From NCBI RefSeq assembly GCF_000316115.1, contig NZ_JH993793.1, forward strand, positions 333,517 to 397,516: DNA of 64,000 bases, in the 5' to 3' direction. This document shows, in pieces, positions 54,044 through 62,221 of the stretch. The notes below the pieces were generated by a model. It did not search any database and had not been told where the DNA came from. It was given only the letters and a program-made list of their open reading frames with translations. This stretch comes from Leptolyngbya sp. PCC 7375. Lineage in GTDB: Bacteria; Cyanobacteriota; Cyanobacteriia; Phormidesmidales; Phormidesmidaceae. Within the stretch, counting starts at the first letter, position 1. Each line of letters starts with the position of its first letter. The position numbers were made by a program, and so were the translations under genes.

Positions 54044-55082
54044 GGCTCAATAGCTGTTTTGGGGAGGTTGATAAACTCAATCTAAGCAGGGTAGTGTCAG
54101 GGAATCCTGTCCACGGTCATCTCGCCTATTATGCTAACGCTATCCAAGTTAATCGATGAGGATAAATGCTACGAGACAGTACGCACGATGCGTTGGCCCG
54201 AGGGCGTTTGCTGTATTGAGTGTGGGTCGAAAAACATTACCAAACGAGGGAAGCATGCAACCTATGCGGCTCGCCAACGGTATGTCTGTAGCGACTGTGG
54301 TCGCCACTTTGATGATTTGACCGAAACTCTCTTTGCGGGTCGTCATCAATCGTTACAAACCTGGATAGTGTGCTTGTATCTGATGGGGCTCAATGTCTCC
54401 AATCAACAAATTGCCGACGAGTTGAGTCTGCACAAAGATGACGTGCATCAGATGACGAGTGAATTACGCAAAGCGATAGCCGATAAGCGCCCAGAAGTGC
54501 AGTTATCGGGGACAGTGGAGTTTGATGAAGTCTATGTGACCGCAGGGCACAAAGGGCAACCCGAGGCGGTTAAAAAAAAGGGCGCAAGGGACGCAGACGT
54601 AAACTCAAAGGGCTTCGGGGGCGCGGTACGCTCGAAACGGAAAAACCGCCGATCTTCGGGATGATTCAACGGGGAGGGGAGGTGGTGATTAAAATGCTGG
54701 CAAATGTTCAACAACAAACCATTAAGCCGATTATTCAGTCGATGGTTAAGCCTGGAACCCTCATCTACACTGACGAGTATGATATCTATGCTCGCTTGGA
54801 GACCTGGGGATATTCTCATCAGAGTGTTTGCCACAGTGCCGGAGAATATGCCCGAGATGACGATGGAGATGGCTTCTGTGAAGTCCATGTCAATACGATG
54901 GAAGGTTTCTGGTCATTATTACGTTCATGGTTGAGACCTCATCGAGGGATCTCACAAGAAAAATTGCCAATCTATTTGGGATTCTTTGAATTTGTGCATA
55001 ATGCTAGAAAAAGAGGGAAAGCCTTGCTGGGTAGTCTATTAGGCACGTTGCTTGGCTAACTCCCTGAATCCCCTATTGAGCC
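54044..55082 (+). mobile_element. Complete IS1595-family insertion sequence
   Basis: 1039 bp. Ends share GGCTCAATAG (left 54044-54053; right, inverted, 55073-55082). The 8-bp direct repeat TTAATCTC flanks it at 54036-54043 and 55083-55090, the duplication length known for IS1595. It carries one transposase gene split by a -1 shift. Confidence 0.92.
54131..55059 (+). CDS. IS1595/ISXO2-like transposase with -1 frameshift
   Basis: A zinc ribbon (CIECGSKN ... CSDCGRHF) is followed by a DDE core: Asp in GTVEFDEVYVTAG, Asp in LIYTDEYDIYA, and HVNTMEGFWSLLRSWLR. The two halves are in different frames: frame one runs 54131-54664, frame two from the A8 run to 55059. The shift site is A_AAA_AAG (54574-54580), a canonical slippery heptamer, giving a 309-residue protein. 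With intact ends and TSD, programmed shifting is more likely than decay. Confidence 0.85.
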
Positions 55083-55353
55083 TTAATCTCTATGCTGAGA
55101 TAACCCTTATAAACCATGTATTTTTGCAACAGGGCGATATCAAATAGGTTGCAAGAGCGATAATTTAAGCATGAACTTACGTAGAAAATTTAAGGTTATT
55201 AACTTGGCTATTTCAGGCTATTAACTTGGCTATAATTGATCTTACATTTTTTAGTCAGAAAGCTTTGTAGATCGTAGGTTGTTATAGATACCTTATGCTG
55301 TCAAGTTAATAGAACTTTGTAACATTTGTAACAATCGTATGAGGTAACTCCAC
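55083..55353 (+). promoter_or_regulatory. Promoter region of the giant pentapeptide gene
   Basis: AT-rich 271 bp. Two 15-bp direct repeats TATTAACTTGGCTAT lie at 55197-55211 and 55219-55233, 22 bp apart (two helix turns). TATAAT at 55231-55236 overlaps the second and is a good -10. The repeats cover the -35 zone, so they may bind an activator. A TGAGGT lies about 12 nt before ATG 55354. Confidence 0.6.
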
Positions 55354-58300
55354 ATGGCAGCCTCTATTTGTACTATCTTCGATGAGCAGCAATCTTTCAT
55401 TGGAATTTGGGCCATTGACCCGAACTTCGCACCATCTATCGGAAGTTTGGCAGAATTATTGTGGCTGGCTGAACCAACTCTTGAAGCATTTACAACAAAT
55501 CCATACCGACGAGTTCCAAATAAGCATGTCGAAGTTGGTAACGGAGTGCATTTCGAAGATGGAGCTTTCTTCATGCTCGAGGACTACGCAGCGCCCAACG
55601 AGGCACTTAGTAATCCAAATTCTGATATAGCCTATGCTTTAATCAATTATCAAGGAGTTGAATGCCTTGTCCAGTGTACTCGATCAGATAAAAGGATTTC
55701 AACTCCCCCACCTACTGCTCAACGCGTTCAAACCTCCACAAAGACTGTTGATATGTGGTTTAAAGATGGTTTTATTCGCGGACTTCCTTATTCACTGAAA
55801 GACTTCAACTATCTTACTGAAATACCCCGTAACTCCTTAGAAGATTGGGTTCAAAAAGTCTCTACTAAGCCACGTCAACCACGATTTACACTTGTGCGTA
55901 TTGAAGATATCAGCAAGGTCACCCATAAGCTGGCCGATGAGCTTAAAGCAAATCATCAGGTTGATACATCTGAGGTTACCTCATTGTTTGATAAGTACCT
56001 TACTGCAGTTTGTCCACAGTGTTTCGGAGGGCTTACAGGCGATGGTGTACAGATGGCAGCGATGGCATTTTCTAATAAAAGAATGTTATTCCTTGGTGGA
56101 GACCAGCGGTTTCAGCGTGTTTTGAATGGGCAATGCACCTCTTGTGAATCAGAGGAGTATTACATCGCTTGGTGGGGTGATAAGAACTTTCAGCAACAGG
56201 CTTACTCCAAGCAGAAATCTGATAAAGAGCTTATCGAAGGATATGCTGTATATAATCCTAAGTACCTGTTGAATGAGCTGCTACAGGAATCAAAAACGTG
56301 GAATCCTGAAGGAGATGAAAATCCAGAAACTTTAGAGAAATCTGATAAAGAGCTTATCGAAGGACATGATGTATTTGAGTCTGAACACTTGAACCAGTTG
56401 ATGCAGGGTTCAGAAATCTGGAACAAATGGAGAGATGAAAATCCAGGAATTTGCCCTGATTTAAGTGGAGCTGATCTGCGCAGTGCTGACTTAACCGAAG
56501 CTGACTTAAGTAGAGCTAATTTAAGCGAAGCGAACCTATGCAGGGCGAAACTGTGTGCGGCAAACCTAGAGGGATCGAACCTAAGTAGGGCAAATCTAAG
56601 TGGGGCTGACATGCACCTGGCAAACCTAAACAGAACTGATCTAAGAGGAGCAGTACTCTGTGAGGCAAAACTTACGAGAGTCACCTTGGAGGAAGCTAAT
56701 CTGAGTGGGGCTAACCTCAGCGACGCTGCCGTCTTTGAAGCTAACCTGAGTAGGGCTAACCTGAGTGGGGCAAAGCTATATAAAACTTACTTAGTTGAGT
56801 CTAATCTAATAGGAGCGAATCTAAGCGAAACTGATCTGTTGAATGGGGCTAGTCTAAGTGAGTCAAAACTCACGAGAGATGACCTAACCAAGATGAACCT
56901 TAGGGAAACTAACCTTCATGGAATTAACCTCAGTGGAGCTGACTTGAGTAAAATGGACTTCACTGGGGTTAATCTTAGGGGAGCGAACTTACGTAAGACC
57001 AACCTCTGTGAAGCTAACCTAAACAGTGCTGAGCTGAACCAGGCTAACCTCAGTGAGGCTAACCTCAGAAAGGCTAATCTTTCTAAGGCTAAGCTACTGG
57101 GAACCAACCTCCAAGGCGCTGACCTGAGAGGAGTTACCCTTACAGAGATTAATCTTAGCGAGGTTAACCTGCATGGAGCCATCATTAGCGAGGCTGCTCT
57201 AAATAAGATCAACCTCGCTAAGACGAATTTATGTGGTATTAATCTTAGTGACGCTGACTTAAGTAAGATGAATCTCAGTGAGGCTAACCTCAGTGAGGCT
57301 AACCTCAGCAAAGCCAATCTTCGTGAAACAAACCTGCATAAAACTAACCTTAGCAAAGCCAATCTCAGTAAAACTGACTTTAGTGGTGCAAACCTTAGTG
57401 GTGCAAACCTTAGCGGGACAAACTTACGCAAAGCTGATCTAAGCAAGCTCAATCTAAAAGAGATTAATCTAACTGGGGCTAATCTCAACGGCGCTAACCT
57501 TAGTGAAGCTGACCTAAGTAGAACTAACCTCAGCAAAGCTAATCTAGGCAAGGCTAATCTAGGCGCAGCGAACCTAGAGGGCGCAAACCTAACTGGCTCA
57601 AACTTAAACAAAACTGACCTACATCAAGCAAATCTGAATGGAACTGATCTCACCGGAGCAAACCTGAATGAGGCAAATCTTGATGAGGTAAATCTTCACC
57701 AAGCTAAACTTACTAAGGCGAAACTCATTAAAGTAGACCTACGCAAGACTAAACTCAATAAGACCGACTTATGCGAGATTGATCTACGCGAATCCAACCT
57801 CAGCAAAATTAACCTTAGCAAGACTAACCTTAGTAGAACTCAACTAGCAGGAACAAACCTCAGCTTTGCTGATCTACGCGAATCCAACCTCAGCAAAGCT
57901 GACTTATACGGAGCAGACCTCAGCCAGGCTATGCTATGCGGAGCGAACTTGAAAGGAGCAGACCTTAGCGAGGCTAAGCTAAATGGCAGTGATCTAAACA
58001 AAACTATCTTCATAGAAGCAAAAGGTCTGTCTACTAGCCAGATAGCAGCCCTTAAAGAGAGAGGAGGTATTTTTTCTTCTTCTAGCGATACTCAAATAAT
58101 TGATCGTAAACCTAGACCAGGGAAACCTGTCAAGTCACAATTAGATATGAAGCCCAAGTACCTTATTACTGCAGCAGTAATCCTGTGTCTTGGAACAACA
58201 ATTTATCTTGGACCCAAAATACTGTCTTACGCATCTGACGAAAGAGCCTGGGGAGAAGCCATCAGTATAAACACAATACAACATTATAATTCTTATAAGC

Positions 58301-58902
58301 TAAACTTTCCTAAAGGTAGACACCTGGAGGATGCTGATAAAAATAGCTTTTCAGTAGCAAGTCAGGAAAACAATATAAAACTCTTCAATCAGTATCTTAG
58401 GAATTTTCCAAATGGAAATTATGTAAACGAGGCAAATAAATCGATAGTTGAAATAGCAAGCAAACCGTTTTTAATCACAGAAGGATTTCCCTATAAAAGA
58501 GAAGTGATCCTCGATATTCCAATAACAGTAGAAATCACAGGTACAACTAATAATACACTTACAGCAAATTCAAATGTTATCGTACCAGTTGAGGGACTAA
58601 CATTACCTTCTGGTTCAGATATACCTCCTGAACTTGCTGAACTCGCTGGGCAAAAAATTACATATGGAATACAAGGAGGTCCATTTCAGATAACTGCAAC
58701 TAATAGTGGACGAAAAACATCGAACGATTTTGATGCTGTAGGAGTCAAGCTTGTGTTCTTAACCGAAAAAGCTACCTTACATGCTTCCAGATATGTCCTC
58801 AATCAAATAACAAAAAATGCGACTATTGAATTTAAAGAAAACGGTGTTCAATTAACTGGCTTTGAAGTAATAGATTTGCAAGGAGGAGTTCTTGGGAACT
58901 GA
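55354..58902 (+). CDS. Giant membrane-anchored pentapeptide-repeat protein (1182 aa)
   Basis: Three parts. Residues 1-367: a soluble domain I do not recognise, with two CxxC pairs (CPQCFGG, CTSCESEE) that may bind zinc, ending in a tandem duplication (SDKELIEGYAVYNPKYLLNE then SDKELIEGHDVFESEHLNQL). Residues 368-889: about 104 unbroken A(N/D)LxxA-type pentapeptides, enough for about 26 turns of a right-handed quadrilateral beta-helix. The array ends with the usual ALKERGG cap; a membrane helix (YLITAAVILCLGTTIYLG) and a C-terminal region follow with two NFPKG/NFPNG helical repeats and a beta-rich end. Main cargo of the 8.35-kb element. Codon use is AT-rich compared with the siderophore genes. 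Function unknown. Confidence 0.88.
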   Translation: MAASICTIFDEQQSFIGIWAIDPNFAPSIGSLAELLWLAEPTLEAFTTNPYRRVPNKHVEVGNGVHFEDGAFFMLEDYAAPNEALSNPNSDIAYALINYQGVECLVQCTRSDKRISTPPPTAQRVQTSTKTVDMWFKDGFIRGLPYSLKDFNYLTEIPRNSLEDWVQKVSTKPRQPRFTLVRIEDISKVTHKLADELKANHQVDTSEVTSLFDKYLTAVCPQCFGGLTGDGVQMAAMAFSNKRMLFLGGDQRFQRVLNGQCTSCESEEYYIAWWGDKNFQQQAYSKQKSDKELIEGYAVYNPKYLLNELLQESKTWNPEGDENPETLEKSDKELIEGHDVFESEHLNQLMQGSEIWNKWRDENPGICPDLSGADLRSADLTEADLSRANLSEANLCRAKLCAANLEGSNLSRANLSGADMHLANLNRTDLRGAVLCEAKLTRVTLEEANLSGANLSDAAVFEANLSRANLSGAKLYKTYLVESNLIGANLSETDLLNGASLSESKLTRDDLTKMNLRETNLHGINLSGADLSKMDFTGVNLRGANLRKTNLCEANLNSAELNQANLSEANLRKANLSKAKLLGTNLQGADLRGVTLTEINLSEVNLHGAIISEAALNKINLAKTNLCGINLSDADLSKMNLSEANLSEANLSKANLRETNLHKTNLSKANLSKTDFSGANLSGANLSGTNLRKADLSKLNLKEINLTGANLNGANLSEADLSRTNLSKANLGKANLGAANLEGANLTGSNLNKTDLHQANLNGTDLTGANLNEANLDEVNLHQAKLTKAKLIKVDLRKTKLNKTDLCEIDLRESNLSKINLSKTNLSRTQLAGTNLSFADLRESNLSKADLYGADLSQAMLCGANLKGADLSEAKLNGSDLNKTIFIEAKGLSTSQIAALKERGGIFSSSSDTQIIDRKPRPGKPVKSQLDMKPKYLITAAVILCLGTTIYLGPKILSYASDERAWGEAISINTIQHYNSYKLNFPKGRHLEDADKNSFSVASQENNIKLFNQYLRNFPNGNYVNEANKSIVEIASKPFLITEGFPYKREVILDIPITVEITGTTNNTLTANSNVIVPVEGLTLPSGSDIPPELAELAGQKITYGIQGGPFQITATNSGRKTSNDFDAVGVKLVFLTEKATLHASRYVLNQITKNATIEFKENGVQLTGFEVIDLQGGVLGN

Positions 58903-59899
58903 GTACTTTGGAAATTAAATTTATTGCCATGTTATAGGTGGGTTCGATAGGCTGAATTCACGTCTCTGCCCCCTATCAATACGCCAATGAACAAGCGGCA
59001 TCTTGAGTTAACTCCCACTGACCGCAGCGACCTAGCAACCCTTTTGAGCAAAGGTCAACTGGGCGCACGACAATTCAAACGAGCAACCGGTCTGCTGGAG
59101 TTGGACCGTGGCAAGACAATTCAAGCCGTTTGCTCAACCTTGGGAGTGAACCGAGTCACGGTCAGAAAGTGGCGTGACCGCTATCAACAGGAGGGACTGG
59201 CCATGCTGACGGATAAACCTCGTCCTGGTCGTCCCATTGAAATTGATGGCGGTCAACGCGCTAAAGTCACTGCCCTAGCCTGTAGTGACGCCCCGACCGG
59301 TCATGCGCGCTGGACGTTACGCTTGTTAGCGAACAGAGCCGTTGACTTGAACTACTGTCAGCATCTTTCCCACACTCAAGTGCGTGAGATTCTTAAAAAA
59401 ATGCCTTAAAACCTCATCTCAAAAAGACGTGGTGCATTGGGTCGCTCACCAGTATCTTTATTGCGAACATGGAACATCTGTTGGCGCTGTATGCTCGTCC
59501 CTATGATCCACGCTATCCCGTGGTGTGTTTTGATGAACGCCCGTGCTTTTTAATTGGGGAGGTGATGAGGCCATTGCCCGTCAAAGCTGGGCAGGTTGCA
59601 AAAGAACATTATGCCTATGAAAAAAATGGCTCTTGTTCATTACTTGCGGCCATTGAGCCGCTCACGGGTGAGCGATTGGCTCAGGTCCATACGCGACGCA
59701 CCAAACGAGAATACACTTTGTTTTTTCAAGCTTTAGCTGCGCGCTATCCTCATGCTGCCAAAATCCAGGTTGTGCAGGATAATCTCAACACCCATAATGT
59801 CAGTTCTTTCTATGAATACCTGACGGCTGAGGAGGCCTTTGCCCTAGCCCAACGGTTTGAGTTTCACTACACCCCAAAGTCAGCCAGTTGGCTCAATAT

Positions 59900-61585
59900 C
59901 GGACATTCCGCAGGTTAGTCAGCAAATCAAATAATATTTCTGGCAGGGCGCGCCAAGAAATCTGAGGATATTCAGCCGTTCAGGTGAGAGGTTGGAAACC
60001 TGAGGTTGCTCATTGAGCCAAACCAGGTGAATCGCCTGAAACTTCTGAAAAATCCACCGTAAGGACGGCGTTTGAGTCGGTCGCTTGCGTTGGTCGAGAA
60101 GTGTTTCATTCGCCTGGTCCAAGGCGTATCTCACCTGCCGTTGAGCTAGAGTGTACACCATCAGGGACAATCCCATGATGGTCGCCAACGCTACAATGCG
60201 TTCAGGTGTTTTGAGAAAAACACTGGAGGTAAAAAACAAGGGATCCTTGAGAATACCGAAGCCGTGTTCAGAGACTGATTGTCCTTTGTAATCGGAGAGA
60301 ATTATCTCGTCAGTCAAGGTGTCATCATCGATGACATTGGTCGCCAAAATAAAGCGTCCTGCCTTTCGCTTTGCCTGATGAATAGCCACGTCATCGGCGA
60401 CGATTTGAGCGGTAATTCGATACGTGACTTGGGTGGGTGTCGCCCCTGTTTTCGGGCGTCCTGACTGGGCATAGTGGTGCTGTTCGACCACGTCTAACTG
60501 GCTCAAACAGTGATAGGGCCAGCGGGTCGCTAGGGCCTCGGCCTGGCGGCGAGCATCGGCGGCACAATTAAACTCAATGGTCTGTTGACGACGCAGTTGT
60601 TTTGTTGCCTTGATGAGTTGTTTGGCAACCTGTTTATCCACCTGTTGGCAATCCGTCTCGACCCGTGTCTGATTCTCGACCACGACCCACCCTTGTCGAA
60701 TTCCCCCATAGGTTGTGCACACACGAGCCAATCGATAGCCGTCCCGTTCACTTGCCACAAAGGCCTCTGGATCGATCTCAGTAACCACCGCTTGGGCCGC
60801 CGATAGCGTTAACGGGACACGGGTAATCCAACGCAGTGACCCCAAAATGGCTAAGTTATCGGCACTGTATAAGGCACTGTCAGCGACCAAGATGCCCTCG
60901 ACACTCCAGTGCTCTGCAAACGTCTTTAATCGGTCTGCAAACACCGCTTTGTCGGATTGATTGCCACTGGCGACCTCAAACGCTAAGGGGACTCCCCCAT
61001 CATTCGTACAGATCGTCTCCACTACAAACTGTTTTAAGTCAGGTCGGTGGTCTTTCGAATAGCCATGGGTGATTTCAATGCAACCAGGCTCTTTGTTCGC
61101 GCTTTCATACGCCCCATGCACACTCAGGCTACTACTATCAAGATGATAACGACGGCTATCTAAGCCAAAGGCTTGATAGGCTGCCATCGAGACGACACTG
61201 AACAATTTGCTGGGTCCATACGCCCACACTTTGTCGAGTAATCGACCCAAGTAATCATCATTCAGATGGGAGGGCGCAATCCCCTCGCCAAGCAGATGCT
61301 CCGTTGCTTTGCCCACAAAAAATTCTTCATACAGATACAACGGTGCACTCACAAAGCCTAATCCATTCAGAATCATGGCTTTGATGCCTTGTCCCGGACT
61401 CACCTTTTGCTGCACATGGGTCCCTAGACAATCATTCACCAGCGCTTCGAGTCCGATTTGGTCTACAATCCCTGCAATGATGCCTAAGTGATCAATATCT
61501 TCGACGCGCATCTTCTTTAAGCGGCTCTGCAAAAACGTTACCGCTTAAATTACCTGATTTTCAAACCTAACCTGCGGAATGCGCG
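59900..61585 (-). mobile_element. IS1634-family insertion sequence
   Basis: 1686 bp with imperfect inverted ends (CGGACATTCCGCAGGTTAG and inverse CGCGCATTCCGCAGGTTAG) and a 6-bp direct repeat CAATAT at 59894-59899 and 61586-61591. It interrupts the IS630 transposase gene. It is complete and probably recent. Confidence 0.9.
59919..61532 (-). CDS. IS1634-family transposase
   Basis: 537 residues, complete. N-terminal DUF4277-type region (VEDIDHLGIIAGIVDQIGLE ... ILNGLGFVSAPLYLYEEFF) and the DDE core with YHLDSSSLSVHGAYE and ILVADSALYSADNLAIL; HGFGILKDPLFF near the end holds the acidic third position region. No frameshift or stop inside. Confidence 0.92.
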   Translation of the reverse strand: MQSRLKKMRVEDIDHLGIIAGIVDQIGLEALVNDCLGTHVQQKVSPGQGIKAMILNGLGFVSAPLYLYEEFFVGKATEHLLGEGIAPSHLNDDYLGRLLDKVWAYGPSKLFSVVSMAAYQAFGLDSRRYHLDSSSLSVHGAYESANKEPGCIEITHGYSKDHRPDLKQFVVETICTNDGGVPLAFEVASGNQSDKAVFADRLKTFAEHWSVEGILVADSALYSADNLAILGSLRWITRVPLTLSAAQAVVTEIDPEAFVASERDGYRLARVCTTYGGIRQGWVVVENQTRVETDCQQVDKQVAKQLIKATKQLRRQQTIEFNCAADARRQAEALATRWPYHCLSQLDVVEQHHYAQSGRPKTGATPTQVTYRITAQIVADDVAIHQAKRKAGRFILATNVIDDDTLTDEIILSDYKGQSVSEHGFGILKDPLFFTSSVFLKTPERIVALATIMGLSLMVYTLAQRQVRYALDQANETLLDQRKRPTQTPSLRWIFQKFQAIHLVWLNEQPQVSNLSPERLNILRFLGAPCQKYYLIC

Positions 61586-61917
61586 CAATATGATTGAAAT
61601 CGAGTTTTCTGCACTGGCTAGAGGCTGTTTGCATCAGCGTATCCACACACAAGACCAATTAGAACAAGAGGTGCTCACCTTGGTGCAAGAACGGCATAAC
61701 CAGCGTATCCGCATCCATTGGCAATTTTCAGTTGAGGCTGCACGCGATAACTTTCAGAAGCAGTATGTCAAAATTCGAGAAAATAAGACTCTCTAAAATG
61801 GTAGAAAACTTAATTTCCAGTGTACTGAGTTTGCAATTTTGAGACAATGCTCCTATCTGCAAGTATGTATGGCTGATGAAAATCGGCCATTTTCGCCCTC
61901 TGAAAATATTGCACACC

Positions 61918-61967
61918 AATGGTTTCAGGAGATGTGGCAGTCCTGTCCAGGATCGTTGTCATACCCC
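61918..61967 (-). repeat. Right 50-bp terminal inverted repeat
   Basis: Exact inverse of 53618-53667. Followed by AGTGT, the second copy of the target duplication, then GA, which completes the FecB-like gene's original TGA. Confidence 0.95.
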
Positions 61968-62077
61968 AGTGTGATCTGAAATCTGCTTAGAAATAAACTA
62001 CCCGACGGATTACGGCTATTGCCTAACCCTTGATTCAAATAGGTAGGTAGATGAGTATAAGGTAACCAGTACAGTTA

Positions 62078-62120
62078 CCCATCCACCCATCCACCCATCC
62101 ACCCATCTACCCACCTACCC
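62078..62120. repeat. 8-bp tandem repeat
   Basis: About five copies of CCCATCCA (the last two diverged) between the element's right flank and the TonB receptor gene. Confidence 0.9.
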
Positions 62121-62221
62121 TCAACACTAGGAACCGATTCCTTTACGCCCCCTGACACCAGGAATAAACCAAACTTCCCGCGATCATTGGCCAAGATGGT
62201 AACACTTTTGAACGTCTCCCA

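Larger units (their letters stand above)
58987..61796 (+). pseudogene. IS630-family transposase, split by frameshift and IS insertion
   Basis: Part one (58987-59409): HTH domain with GVNRVTVRKWRDRYQQEGLA. Part two in another frame (59400-59899): DDE core with VVCFDERPCFL and VVQDNLNTHNVSSFYE. Part three after the IS (61590-61796): MIEIEFSALARGCLHQRI, the glutamate region and end. The frame change is -1 at an A7 run (59395-59401), perhaps programmed. Removing the IS and one CAATAT restores SWLNMIEIEFS, so the insertion, not decay, killed it. Confidence 0.88.
58906..61822 (+). mobile_element. IS630-family element interrupted by IS1634
   Basis: The ends are similar inverted repeats: CTTTGGAAATTAAATTTATT on the left and, inverted, CACTGGAAATTAAGTTTTCT on the right. 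TA flanks both sides (58904-58905 and 61823-61824), the IS630 target. The left end lies 3 nt after the pentapeptide gene's stop, so that gene is intact. An IS1634-family copy sits inside the transposase gene. Confidence 0.85.
53618..61967. mobile_element. 8350-bp transposon-like element with 50-bp inverted ends (non-autonomous, Tn3-like)
   Basis: Ends: GGGGTATGACAACGATCCTG (left, 53618-53637 of a 50-bp repeat to 53667) and its exact inverse at 61918-61967. Direct repeats AGTGT flank it at 53613-53617 and 61968-61972. GGGG ends plus a 5-bp duplication are the Tn3-family pattern. No Tn3 transposase or resolvase is present inside. Contents: an IS4-type transposase fragment, an IS1595-family element, the giant pentapeptide gene, and IS630 interrupted by IS1634. 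It split the FecB-like gene's stop codon. Confidence 0.85.
61823..62221. other. Tail of the 8.35-kb element and intergenic region before the TonB receptor gene
   Basis: 61823-61917 is the last unique part of the element, without a gene. 61973-62221 is the original flank shared by the FecB-like and TonB receptor genes, which converge here. It holds only a short tandem repeat. Confidence 0.6.

Noticed and set aside
56916-57611. 231-codon minus-strand frame inside the giant pentapeptide gene
   Set aside because: Antisense of the repeat array, same cause as above.
55354-58902. CRISPR-like or satellite array
   Set aside because: The 15-bp periodicity is codon-level from pentapeptides in one long open frame; there are no spacers.
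53618-61967. Tn3 transposase or resolvase within the cassette
   Set aside because: All long frames inside belong to IS4, IS1595, IS630, IS1634 or the pentapeptide gene; none is Tn3-like.
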